From Haberlea rhodopensis (lineage: Eukaryota; Streptophyta; Magnoliopsida; Lamiales; Gesneriaceae): 64,000 nucleotides of DNA. The stretch covers positions 2,604,001-2,668,000 of the forward strand of contig CAJQUN010000001.1 in the NCBI GenBank assembly GCA_907163345.1. The letters are read 5' to 3'. Positions 44,301 to 56,122 of the stretch are shown in pieces. The notes beneath the pieces were generated by a model. The model was not told the DNA's origin. It did not search any database and worked only from the letters and a program-made list of their open reading frames with translations. Numbering within the stretch: the stretch's first letter is position 1; the number at the start of each line of letters is the position of its first letter. The translations under genes and the position numbers were made by a program.

Positions 44301-46827
44301 GGAGTTAATCAATAAGAAAGAATAAGGCAGAAAAATGAGGTAGCCGATCATCATATAAGCTAACTGGATGAATCTAACATCAAATTATACCAATATTAAC
44401 CTGAAAATTTTTCTGAAGAACAGAGTCTCTAGGAGGACAGTGCATGGAATAATTGCCAACTTTGTCATCTGCAATTCAGAAACCCCAAGACAAACATTCA
44501 GAAAGTATAAATACTAGAAAAATCGCAAGATATTAGATATTAAAGTGCTCCAAATATGAACCTTGCTGGAGAGAATTGCTTGATAAGAAACTCAATCACA
44601 ACAATCACACTATCTAGAATCCTTATCTACAGGAAGAGTAATTTATTGGTAATAATCAACCAACTAGAAAAATGAAAAAGACATTAAAAGAATGGAAATT
44701 AAACTAGTAAAATGGAAATCAAGGCAGCTAGGAGATTTCATAACATTAAAAGTCTCATGCTTGCGGAATCCTTTTTATATTAGGCGACAACTGTGACCTA
44801 TAAGAAGCTATAAACGTTTTTCATAAGTAGCTTGACTCTTCTACTTGGAATCTATACTTCACTATCTCCAACCGCTCATTGAACAGAGTGGATTAACTTG
44901 ATCTTGAAATATGAACAGATGTCTTCAGCAATTCATTTTATCTGAAATAGAGTATTGAGCTTGAACAACTAAAGTGAAGCCATACCCTTGAGAACTAAAC
45001 TTACACAGATTTTTTTCTACTAAAATAAGACAAATCATAAGCTACTAAAGAGAATTTAGATATAGAAGGCAAGTTAGATTAACCTGATAGAAACCGACGG
45101 AATTGAAACCCAGGCTAAGATTCAAAAGCCCGATTGAGGTTCCATTCAGAATTCCAAATCCCATGACAGCTCTTGGATCAAAAGGCTTGTGCTCAAACCA
45201 TTTCATCCATAGAGCTACATGAAGTGAACAAAATGTGACAAGAAGATGCCAGCTTGTCAAGGTCGTAGCTGAGGGAGTACAAGACAAGGGGAAAGAACCA
45301 AAGTTAATGACTACAATAATCATAATGCAGAACTAAAACCAAAGTAAATAGGAAAATCAAGAGATAAAATGAGAGTGATGTAGCTAAAGTCAATAATGAC
45401 TTTCCATCCCCCAGACAATTAGGAATATTTAATGCACAAACTTAACAATTATAATATCAAAACATGCACATAACATGGTAAAAGGTTTTCAGATTGGGTA
45501 AGGATTGTACGTATTACTTTCAGAGTATCATCCATAGATTGCGATAATAAAGCATTTTCCAGGAAGGAACTTCCTTCAAAAGGAACGTTAAATTACTGAA
45601 AGTCCCAGTATAATTTACTTCCTCATCATTAACTATTGATGAAGTTCACTTCAAATCATTAATGTAAGACTTTGTCATTTTACTTGCTGCTAGTTCCCTG
45701 CTTTGAATTTTTTCCCATTGAAACATAACCCTTTTTCAATCACCCAATCACCCAATCACCATTCGGACAACACGAAACAAAATACAAAGTCTTCAAAGTT
45801 GATGCATAAACATCACTTACGAATAACATTTGACTTTTTCCTACTTGAGATGGCAGATTTTGTGCTTTCTAAAAGTTGCCAATCTCTTTCTGTGGCCAAA
45901 TTAAAGCTATACAATCAACTTATCTTAACGTTTGTATAACCTCATGCATCAATTAATAACCCACTGACAACATTGTTAGACTTGAAATGACCCACGGAAA
46001 GCACTATCATCTTAATAAGAATCATCATGTGTCCTTCCTACAAAGTCTAAAGAGAGTAATGCACTTAGCAATTCAAAACCATCGTAATTTCTAGATTTCA
46101 TGACTCGTTATTCAACAAAAAGAGAATGCAGGTGCAACTAGGAAGCATTATGACACATTGAGCAGGTTTTTCCAGTTGTCATCATGCCAAGTACCATCTT
46201 GGTTCTTCCAATTCCATTTTTAACATAACTACCCAACTGTCTTCAGATTCTAAACTATACCAAGGTACAAATTACATCACAATCCTCGCCAAATCAATTT
46301 GCTCAATCAATTATGTGTAGCCATGAGTCAAACGACCCCAACGATAAAGGTGCAACACCAGAAGAACACAAAAACCAAATTCAACATGGAGGGTTTATTT
46401 TAAAAATAATTTGAAAAAAAATTAAATTTGAAAAATACCGCATTTAAAAAACATTGCAAAACTACCCTAAAACGTCATTTGGACTGGCGGCTCAGACTTG
46501 GTGAGGGGCGCTTGTAGAGGAAGCTGCCCCTCCCCCATTTAGTGGCCGCCCAAGTGAAGGGCGGCCACTATGAGATGAGTGGTCACCTGAACATCAAGCG
46601 GTACTCACTCATTGAGGGGCCTCACTTCGGATGACGGCCCCTCACTTCTGGGTAAGAAAAGAACCACATAAAACACACAAAAAAAAGAACGCCCATAACT
46701 GCTCACCGAAAGTGAAGCCAAGAGTGCTAATGAGCGCCTTGTTGCAAATCACAATCGACACGGATGAAACCACAGAGAGGCCAAGAGCTCCAATTGTTCC
46801 CAGATGATACCGCTGACCTTCACTCAT
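41320..46827 (-). CDS. UXT: UDP-xylose transporter (UXT), Golgi NST/TPT family
   Basis: Seven coding exons: 46707-46827, 45084-45268, 44401-44468, 42614-42746, 41877-42038, 41532-41807, 41320-41442. All are GT-AG with consistent phases and give 355 residues, close to the roughly 357 of Arabidopsis UXT1. The protein starts MSEGQRYHLGTIGALGLSVV and contains NKALISTLGFTF, TTLTSWHLLVTF, HKPFDPRAVMGFG, VGIATVTDLQLN, GKTSPVTYQVLGHLKT and ILYSYYC, ending in a hydrophilic tail WNSNKDLRA. The family has about ten membrane helices and exchanges cytosolic UDP-xylose into the Golgi lumen for xylan and other wall glycans. No breaks were seen. The third intron carries a 251-bp tandem duplication and intron 1 a GC-rich hairpin. 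Confidence 0.95.
43821..44310. repeat. 251-bp tandem duplication in a UXT intron
   Basis: The block starting AGTACAAAAACAGGCAG (43825) recurs at 44076 with a few small differences, running through AACTGAGGAAGGGA. It looks like a recent local duplication. Confidence 0.93.
46540..46570. repeat. perfect 12-bp GC-rich hairpin
   Basis: TAGTGGCCGCCC, a 7-nt loop, then GGGCGGCCACTA. It sits in a GC-rich 150-bp island (46480-46650) inside otherwise AT-rich UXT intron 1, about 140 bp from exon 1. Confidence 0.9.
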
Positions 46828-47410
46828 CTTTACACTCCCAGTTTCTGAACTAAATCCTCAATATCTACTCATCAATTACCATAAATTGGCATAAAATTTT
46901 CGCCTCCAGAATCATAAACGCTTATTATTTCTTGGACATGTAAGAAAAATGTATGGTTACCTCATTTCAGTTAGCCATAAAAATCAACGAAAATCCACGA
47001 ATCCAGCTAAGCTGCATAAAATAAAGAATCTAAACAAAAAGAAAAGTTTACAAGCAATACTCATTCACATACCAAAAAAAAAAAAGAAGAAGATATGTAT
47101 GCAAAAACTTGAAATTCACAAATTTATAACCTAGATCTGCTTCATCACACGAACAATTAGACACATGTCTCACATATTTTCATGAACAAAAGCACCATTA
47201 CGCAAATGCACAAATCTATATACAATTTAACGCAGGCATACAAAAATCGATGTGCAATTGTGCTCACCTAAATAGGATTAATGAGTAGCGTTAAATGGCT
47301 CTGATCACTGATATTGAAGAAGTTTGCTGTAAAAGGAATCTGATCAATTTCTTTTCCTGAGAAAACAAAATAAGTACACACACATACATATATATATATA
47401 TATATGTGTG
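46828..47410 (-). promoter_or_regulatory. UXT 5' region
   Basis: Leader and promoter of UXT. A possible non-coding first exon ends at about 47269, where CTATTTAG is followed by GTGAGC on the minus strand. That would give a leader intron; its acceptor is not obvious. A TA/CA microsatellite is at 47378-47408. Confidence 0.3.
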
Positions 47411-48190
47411 ATTAATTTTTGTGGAGAAATGTAAAGTACTGGAGAGCTACTAAGTGTTATTATTATTTTAATTAATTTTTAATTAATAGGTGTGAAAATT
47501 GATATGGCGAAATGAATAGTTAGTTAAATTGGTTGACCCTTTGCACGCTAATCTTGTTGGTGTGACATATTGCTGCTTCAAACTGAAGGCTCCATTATAT
47601 TTATTTATTTATTAAAATTAATTGGTTTGCTCAAGCTCTATCTTTGATCAATTATAAGTACTCATATTTTCTTAAAATATTTATTGAAAATGAGTTTATA
47701 TAAGTTCAATTAAATAATATAATTTGCATTTGGTTTTGTATTAGAATTTTTTTTTTAGTTTTGAAATAATATCATGTCAAACTTTGTTGGGTTGTTTAGA
47801 TTTTTAATATTATATTCTTAATTTAATATATTGGAATAATAAAATAATTTTTTTTTGGTGAGTATTGATATATGTAGGGGCGAATGCACGTGTATGTGAG
47901 GGGGGACAACAATTTGATTATGCACTTGTAATTATATTAAACCAAAAAAATATATCCGTAAAAACTCAAAAGCTACAACAACATCAAATTAAAGAGTTAT
48001 ACTTACAATACATTCTCACAACACACTATTAATATTCAGATTGCACATCTCATAACAACATAAAATTAAACTATTCACTTCAACTTCTGAAATGACAAAG
48101 AAAAATATGAAATACAGTAAATATATTCTTTATGCAAAATCCAGTACCGAAGAGACGGAAGGAGGCTGAAAAAAATCATAATTAATATGT
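47411..48190. other. AT-rich intergenic region
   Basis: Low-complexity AT sequence between the divergent UXT and TRF-like genes. No gene seen. Confidence 0.45.
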
Positions 48191-48204
48191 ATAGCGGTCG
48201 GATT

Positions 48205-49530
48205 AGATAGGACCCCATTGGAATGCTATTAGACTTATTGATTTTTAAATGGTAGACTTTTAATGGAGCTGATAGATTTCTACTTTTTATAGAATTCAAT
48301 GAAGTTATAAAAAGATTTGTATAGAGTCTTGTAGACTTTTTCAATAGATTTCTATTGGCTTTTAATGACTTTTTTAAATGAGACTTTTGTATACTAAAAA
48401 ATATATGCGTTATAAACATAAAGACATCACATATAACACAAATAAATATTGAATCTTTCAAGTCAAACACACAATAAAAATAAGCCACTTACTCAACATA
48501 TTGATGATGTTAAGTAATCCAGAAACAAATTACCAGTAGAGGAAAGCACAGTTCAACCAAGACCTACTCTTTCACACCTAACTTCTTAGCCAGAGCAAAT
48601 CAAGAATTCAGTCGGTGGCCTATCTTTGTTCTTCTGTAAGCAATCTCCCTATGGCAGTCCAACCACTGAAACAATTTTCGGCCCAGAGCATATTGCTAGA
48701 TTCACTGTAGGAATAAAAGTGAGGCGTAGATCGGGAATGTAATTTCTTTTAGCTAATTTCAGCAAATAGAATCGCGCAGAAGCACCTTCGTTTACAGTAG
48801 AGCACTATATGACTCCAGCCAAATGCTCATTCTGGATTGACAAATGTAATAGCTGCAACAATTGTTGAACCCCAACAATCCCTCCCCCAATAATTGCACT
48901 CTCTGCAACTCATGGGAATCGAACACGCGACCTTGACTCTGATACTAATTGTTGGATCGAGTGCTTACCGCTTTACCAATAACTATAGTAGAGGGTAATT
49001 GCGCAACTTCAATCTTTTCAACCATACACTCGCACAAGTGCCACGTGTTCGACCGATCACAAAGCAGAGACAATTGTTGAACCCCAACACTAAGCATCGA
49101 CACTTCCAGTATATAGAAAATCCTAGCTGACATTAGTATCATGGATGAGAAGGAAACTAATAACCATGAATATTCGAGTGAGTTCGTGCATATACTTCAC
49201 CATAACAACAAATATAAAAAAAACCTTCAGAATTGGACAAGAATTTTTAGCAAACTTTGATTAGAAGGATTTATATCTTTATTTTCTCTCTTGCTTTACG
49301 TTATAAAAGTCTATTGAAATCCGTATGGAGGGTTGAAGGCTTTTTTTTTTTTTTACTTTTTATAGTTGTACCAATAGTTTCATAACTTGTACATAAAGAA
49401 TTCCATAAAAGTCAATAAAAATCTATTAAATTTTGGATACTACTAGACTTTTATAGAGTTTCAAAAAGTTAAGTTTGAATACCATCTGATTTTTAAGAAC
49501 TCAATAAAAATCTATTTTAAATACCAGTTA
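48205..49530. mobile_element. possible hAT-type MITE pair or one interrupted element
   Basis: Both ends are rich in the words AGACTTTTA, GATTTTTATTGA and AAAGTCTAT, in opposite orientation (48225-48400 and 49300-49530). This is a style I associate with plant hAT MITEs. The centre is occupied by a TRIM remnant and unrelated DNA. Termini are diverged and no target duplication was confirmed. Confidence 0.3.
48855..49089 (-). mobile_element. TRIM remnant with tRNA-like boxes
   Basis: On the minus strand a 140-bp LTR (49089 down to 48950) runs from TGTTGGGGTTCAACAATTG to GATCCAACA. It is followed by an iMet-like site (TTAGTATCAGAGTC), a short centre with a GTGTTCGATTCC box, a purine tract GGGGGAGGGAT and the first ~25 bp of a second LTR copy (48877 down). 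The LTR end also reads TTGGTAAAGCGG, resembling a tRNA A box. Confidence 0.55.
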
Positions 49531-49534
49531 TTGC

Positions 49535-50480
49535 GTGCAAAACGTATCGCAAGCGTACGATGTCAAGTTTTAGTATATGGATATGAATACGGATGTTGAA
49601 CCCACGAGGATAGGTCTATAGTATTAATTAAATACTTGTGCTAGATGGTCTTAATCCTATTTAAAAAAACGAGTAGTGTTGTCGGTTGTCAAATAACGTA
49701 AATCACTAACTAGCAGTTGCAACAATTCAAGAGAATTAATTATGAGAATGATTTAGAGGTCCGATTTCACGTGATTATCAACTATGTTTCTTATGATCAA
49801 TTACAATATTATAAATTTATCTAGTTTATTAGCCAAGAATTCTTAAGTGTTTCCTACTCCCTTTCCCAAGTTATAGTACCTTTCCCAAGTTATAGTAGAA
49901 ATTATCATTCAATATCAACTTTGATATCCTTATCTAAGATTAAATATTAAACAATATTGATCGCACAATAATTCTTTCAAAGACTTCAATGGAGTTATAC
50001 ACCTGTCGACGATATAAACATCAACGACGTGTTTTCCTATGTCCTGTTCACAACCCCTCTCTCGAGTGATAGATCGCAAACAAATATTACAATTAAATCA
50101 ATAGGCCAGTCAATTAAATTACATTCAAAGCAAGAAAACACAAATAAACAATACGATAAATCCTAATATGTAAATCAGTCAAACCAAAACATAATATCCA
50201 ATCAAGTTTTCCCCAATAAAGAAGTGATTAGTTCATCATAGAATTCATAAAACACATAGACTTGTTTGAGAAATTCATAAACGAACGAAAGTAATAGATA
50301 CAAAACGATATGGAAGCAATTCTCCGTCTCCAGATGAAAGTCGCCTTCGTTTTGTGATGAAATCCTTGCCCTTGAAATCCTAGCAGCCTCCTCAATATGT
50401 CTTGCCCTTGAAAGAGTGTCAAAAGTCTCAAAAAGAACTGATATGATTCGAGTTTTAAACCTAGCAACCGCTAAATTTTA
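49535..50480 (-). mobile_element. degenerate LTR-derived sequence
   Basis: The stretch around 49540-49620 (CGCAAGCGTACGA...CCCACGAGGA) and the following phrases match the style of a common plant gypsy LTR end. No partner LTR or coding region was found. This sequence abuts the TRF-like gene promoter. Confidence 0.35.
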
Positions 50481-50496
50481 ATGGGCTGGACTTGCG

Positions 50497-50725
50497 CAGC
50501 GATCGATCTCTGCGTCATTATTTTTCAAAAATCTTATTCTGGCAACCGATCTCTATATTTCAGCGATCGATCGCTGTTTCGCCAAATTTGTTTCCCAACA
50601 TTATGTCCATAGTGATCGATTTTATTTTTATGGAGATCGATCTCTGTTTTCAGGGATCAATTTCTATTTTCAGGCGATCAGTCTACATTTTCAAGGATCA
50701 ATATCCATTTTTCGACGATCAATCT
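50497..50725. repeat. GATCGATC-type repeat array
   Basis: About nine units of the form AGCGATCGATCTCTG, CAGCGATCGATCGCTG or GGGATCAATTTCTA at 20-35-bp spacing. They degenerate from left to right. The array ends about 170 bp before the next start codon. Confidence 0.8.
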
Positions 50726-50891
50726 CTGATTACAGATTCTTCATGTTCGAATTTTCTTTTTTTTTCTTGTCTTGCTATGACTTTGTTCCATATTTTTCTT
50801 GTTATTTCACTCTCTTTTCATCGTCTTATTGTTCATCTTCACCTATTTCGATTTTATCGAAAATTAGGGCTAGCACGTTTCATCTTCCATC

Positions 50892-53800
50892 ATGGATATT
50901 GATCTCGATATATCAAATTGGATACTCGATTTCCTCCTCAGACAACCGCTGGAAGATCGCACGTTCAATGCCTTGCTTCGCACTTTTCCTCTCCCAAACG
51001 ACAAACCAAACCTGAAGATATCCCTTTTGTTAAGGAAACTCGAATCTGATGTCTCGCGGAATTCAATTTCCGAAAGTACTCTCGAAATCTTGGAGCGACT
51101 TGAAGAACTCTTATTCCAACGAGGAACTGAAGTGGTCTCCGACGAAATGAAGCGTGCGTACTGCGCTGTGGCTGTTGAATGTACGGTGAAGTATTTGGCG
51201 AATGGGAATTGTGGGGATACTAATGGGAAATTCAAGTTTTTTGAGGCGGTGAAGAGGGTGTGGAGGGGAACGGTTGGGAAAATGGAAAAATTGTTTGAGA
51301 AGGGAGGATTGGGTTCGGAAGAGTTGTGGGGTTGGAAGGATGAAATGGAGGCTGCAGTGTGGGAGAATAATGCTTGTGAGAATGTTATGATGAGGAGTAA
51401 GATGGTTAATGCGGTTGAGGCTGTGAGTATTTATGTAAGACAAGAGAGGGAGAGAATGGGCCCTTCTTTTATTGAGTTGGTGGCCCATAGATTGAAGGAT
51501 GACGAGGTTTTGAAGGAAGTGCTACTAATAGGTGGAGGTGATTCGAATGCTGGAAAACTAGAAACTTCTGATTGTGCTGGACGGAATACAGATGCTGGAG
51601 CACACATCAACGGTAATTTGTTGTTCAATTAGTAAATTATGTAATTAGTAAGTGATATATGAGAGTTAACGGGTAAGCTGGGATTCTTTGGTCACTCCTT
51701 GCTAAGAATCATAGATAATAGACATCTATTTAAAGGCCTGCACTGTTAATCAAAAAAGTTAGGCTTGCAAACGGATATAATTATAGAATCTTTGTTTATC
51801 AACTTGTTTTACCCATGTTTATGCTATTAAGGTTTTGACCTGTGAAAGGTTTTTACTGGGGACCTGATTGGTCTAGCTGTTTCTTGTTTTAATGTTTTGT
51901 TTTGATATTAGTGATAAGCTGAAAGGAGGTGCCCAGTTAGTGTTTCTCTAACACAATTTTTATAACACTTACAAACAAGGAACAAAACCCCAACAGAAAT
52001 AGGTATTCGGCTAAAATCTAGTATCATGAAAACTTTGTTGGGACGTGGGACAACATCGTTTGATTAGGTTGAGATGTCAGTTGGGATGCCGCTGCAAATG
52101 GGGTTGATGTTGAATCTGCAATGTCATCTACTTAGGATTTTTTCTTGGCCCTCCCCACCTCCGACACACTCACTCCCCTGAAGCCAATAGTTTGTGGCAC
52201 TTAATCAATTGCCAGCCATCATATTGTGGCAGCGATTCACCTCTTCAATTTGTCATAACGGTCAAATTTCCACCATCATGTAGTTCTCATTCTCATGTGA
52301 CATCCTACCACATTCCCACCACGATCTATTCATTCCGATGAAGTGGAAACACATTTTTCTACATATACCATGGACCCAATAATAGCTTGGCTAAATCTGA
52401 TGCTACAAAAAAAAGAGATACGTCTCTGCTGTCTAGCGAAAGGAGTTGTGTGATGCGAACAAGTAATATGCTGGCCCAATTTGTTGATGTTTGGCCCAAC
52501 TTATAGCTTAGTTAGTAATGCGTGGTACCCTATTAATGGCAAAAGAACTGTCCAAATTCTTAAGCGTCTGACAAACAAAGCATCGCTTCTTCCCCTAATT
52601 CTCTCTGGAGTAAAGGCAAGTCGGAGTGCCGATTTTATTTTCAATTTTTAGGTTCTATCATTTTGGTGCTCTCACTGAGAGATGATTCATTGGTTGTGAA
52701 ATTCTATTTTCTCCTGGATTAAAGAAGGTATACAAAAGGTGCCAGATCGGTGGGAAAAATCCAATTGTATTTTGTTCCTAAATTTTTTAGATATTGCAGA
52801 GAAATGGAACTACCAGAAACAGAGCACTCCAAATTGCAGAATTTCAGATCGTTGCTGAAGCAGTATTGCTTATCTGTAACAATCCTCCAAGGGTCAATTA
52901 CCTGCTGCATCATTGCCCAGTGAAGAAAACACCACGTGAAATCCACTGTGCAGGAACTGAAAGATGTCGCTAAGAACCTAAGTTGGGAAGATCATTCATC
53001 TGCAGTGTTAATTCTTGATGAAGAAATCACTGCAGAGAACAACAATTTGCAGGCAGCAAAGGACATTGCGAATAAATCGTTGTTGTATACCATTGCGAAT
53101 AAATTGTTGCTGTATACAAAATGCATTCTCAAATTTTCTGGGTGAAGCTTCAACGGTTTCTGAAATTTCATGAATTAAATCAATTTCTGGATGTTTTACT
53201 AATCAATTGCACACGATGAGATCGAAAAGGAAGGGGATAAGGAGCTAATCAAAGATTGAGGACCAAATTGAGGCATATAGTTATATCAGGTGGCTGAGCT
53301 AAATTCCAATCTATAGTCTACTGCAGTCACACATATGTCACATTGTTAGTGGCTTTACTGAAATAGGAAGTGATTGTAGCAAAGTTGAAAGGAGGTACAA
53401 GGTGTTGTTATATGTAGCCATTTTTTCTTCATTTGGGCTTTGTCATCAAGTTTATTACTGAAGTGTCCACAAGGCTTAATGTTTGGGTCGCTTGCAAGGA
53501 TAAGAGAGCAGATTGGAATTCATGTATTTGCAATAGAATAAGGTGCAAGGGGTTTGTTATTCTTCAGGTATAGAGGAGAAAGTTATGAAGATTTCATGAG
53601 ATGGAATGCATGAAAGAACTTGAGGTTGGAAGTGTGTCTGTTCTTGCTTCTTGTTTTCTTTTTTGTATCTCTCCATGTGTTTGTTGTTGTCTATTAGTTA
53701 GTTAGTTTGTGTTTATTTGTAAAGGTTAAGACGTTGAGTCCATTGTAAGGTTTATAGTGGGCTAAAATTCGACCTTGGGGACATTGTTGTTTCTCGAAGG

Positions 53801-56122
53801 GATAGGGGATTGATACGAGCATCTAATTGATTGGCCCTGTATATAGACACACACACACACACACAATTATATATGTTTGGCCCACCTATTGAGAGTATGT
53901 GTCGTACCTTGTTAATGGCGAAATATAATCAAATGCATAAGAATTTTTCTGACTCAAAAGTATCTCTTATTTCCTCGATTCGTTCTCTAGCGAAGACCGC
54001 TTGAAGTTTCAATTTTATTTTCAATTTTTAGGTTGTCTTTCCAGATATCTATCCTCTTGTTGTAGGCATCTTAATGAAATTTGTTTCTAGGGAAGAAACA
54101 CAGAGGAAAGAACCAGTGTAGTGAATTCTAACTATGGAAGTTAACAATGAATATGTCAATTCAATTAGGTTGCGCTTGATTGAAGTGGTGGGATTATGAA
54201 TGATAAATTATATCGTGACTATTGAAGTGATTAGAATAAATAAGAAATTTTAACAGAGAAATAATAATATTTTAGGTGCAGATGATTATGTTTGGGACAA
54301 TTAATATGATTAAATGGTAAGTTAGTATTTTAATCCGCAATCCACACCACCAATACATAATTTAGGTCCCTATTGTATTTTACGGCTCTCTCATATATTA
54401 TCTTCTTTTCTGAGATTATTTGTCTTTTATGGGAAAAGGGATACTATATAATGGGAGAATGGTAAAAATTAAAGGGCCTATGACCTTCAAGTGATGAAAT
54501 TTTTTGAACCAAACGAACCAAACAATTGATATGCTTGGATTAATAATCTCATCCTTTAGTTATCATGTCAACCAAACCTAAGCTTACTGGATTTGATTTT
54601 TGTATCTAGAGTAGGGAACCTGGCCCATTTTTCCGAGCATATCATTTGTCTACTGACGGAGATAGTTCGCCAATAATTTAACTTTTGTTCTTTGTTTTCT
54701 GTGGCTCTTGAGGAGGGAGCAGAGGAAATATCTTTCATTTCTATTTTCAGTTAAAAACAAAAAAATGGCTACCAAATGTTTTTTTCAAGGTTAAATGAAA
54801 TTTCTTGCTTTCTGCTTATCAAATTCTAGAATTAATGATATACTGTTTCCATATTTTTAGGTAATTGCTTTGTTTTGTTTTTTCTAGAGGTGCAAAAGGG
54901 AAAATTTCAGCCCCGAAACATGCTTGCTGGTTTTAATTGTTCCAGAGGAGTGAAAATTGCTGATTCTGATGCAATCACATCAGGACAATCATATAAAAAT
55001 TATAAATTACCACGTAGTGCGGAAGTTAATAGAGTTAGGGAAGCTCTTGAGTCAAGTTCATTGGAACTCCAAGCGCTTGTAAAGGATCCACTTCCTGGTG
55101 CATTACGACTTGCAGAAAGTATTTCTGGCGTGGCAGCGCAAAGTAAGAGTCGTGATCCTGTGGAGGTGAATTGTATTGAAGCTAACCTTTTTTTTGTGGA
55201 TGGTGCTGGAGTTCAAGGTAATGGATGTACTGTGAATAATGTGCATAGACCACGTTTGATGGAACGAAACAGCTCTGCCCATACTCATGGGGTGAGTTAC
55301 TTTTGCTTATTATTTGTATGTACTCCGTTTGTTGTCATGACCTGATTTAGTTTTTCAAGTTCATGGCCAAAAAATTTATCATGAAAGAGTTTATGTACAG
55401 TGCTCTGGCTAATTGTTACTTGCAATTGTCCCAGTGGGAGAAATCAAATCACGACTCAGAAGGAGACTCAACAGACCACGGTGATAGGCTTCAGCTACCG
55501 AGCCCAAGGAAGAAACATATTTCTCCCCTCAACAAATATGAAATCAAAAGTTTAAAAAGAGGAGGAAAATTAGGAAATGGAGTCCTCTGGAAGAAGACAC
55601 TTTGAGGACTGCAGTAGAGAAGTATGCTATATCATTTTTTTTATTCATACAGTAGATCCATATATATTGTTTTAATGGTTGTTAGCGAGACCCCCTTTAT
55701 CTTGTCAAAGAACCCGTGACATAGCATAAACACATTTGATGTGAGGCTTTTCCAATGACTATGGTCTTTATGAACTGAGAAATTATTCTGTAAGATTTTT
55801 CCTATTACATACCATTTTTTCTTGAATTCTCATCCTCTCTTTTCTATTTTCTTTCATAAACTTGGCTCACTTCATATCTTGTAATGTATGCACTTACCAT
55901 GAATTCTGTGCTAATTCATGTTTCATTTCCTGAAGATATGGAAAAGGAAACTGGAAGGTCATCCTAACTGTCTACCATGACATATTTGAAGATAGAACTG
56001 AAGTAAGTCTGCTCTGGCTTACTGCTATGTGCTCATTTCTTAATTTCTTCTTTCAAAAGTATTGAAAATAGTTTCTTCAGGTTGATTTGAAGGACAAGTG
56101 GAGAAACTTGACACGCTACTGA
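50892..56122 (+). CDS. TRF-like (telobox MYB) DNA-binding protein
   Basis: Exons 50892-51612, 54888-55291, 55435-55621, 55936-56002 and 56081-56122, all GT-AG. Exon 1 encodes a 240-residue helical N-terminal domain (MDIDLDISNWILDFLL...LLRTFPLP). Exon 2 is a linker with ALVKDPLPGALRLAE. Exons 3-5 give a C-terminal MYB/telobox: RKWSPLEEDTLRTAVEK, YGKGNWKVIL, HDIFEDRTE and VDLKDKWRNLTRY. The VDLKDKWRN helix is the hallmark of TRF-like proteins that bind double-stranded telomeric repeats. Expected length is about 473 residues. Exon 3 is one base short of frame: the reading frame before about 55545 (SPLNKYEIKS) differs from that encoding KKRRKIRKW. Either this allele is broken, the assembly lost one A in the A-rich stretch, or splicing differs. 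Confidence 0.82.
52451..54043 (+). mobile_element. non-autonomous LTR element in TRF-like intron 1
   Basis: The 5' LTR is 52451-52660 (TGATGCGAAC to TTCTATCA) and the 3' LTR about 53811-54043 (TGATACGAGC on). They share TTTGGCCCA, GTACC(C)T..TTAATGGC, TTTTATTTTCAATTTTTAGGTT and overall order. The centre has no pol domains. It starts TTTTGGTGCTCTCACTGAG and ends with a purine-rich tract (CGAAGGGATAGGGGA). The LTRs are well diverged, so it is old. No clean target duplication was found. Confidence 0.6.
53849..53865. repeat. CA microsatellite in the 3' LTR
   Basis: Short CA run inside the 3' LTR, absent from the 5' LTR. Confidence 0.8.

Noticed and set aside
48895..49010. Functional tRNA gene
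   Set aside because: A- and B-box-like words exist but no cloverleaf folds with a proper acceptor stem; the LTR/PBS layout explains it better.
51111..51488. 125-codon minus-strand frame
   Set aside because: Antisense to exon 1 of the TRF-like gene.
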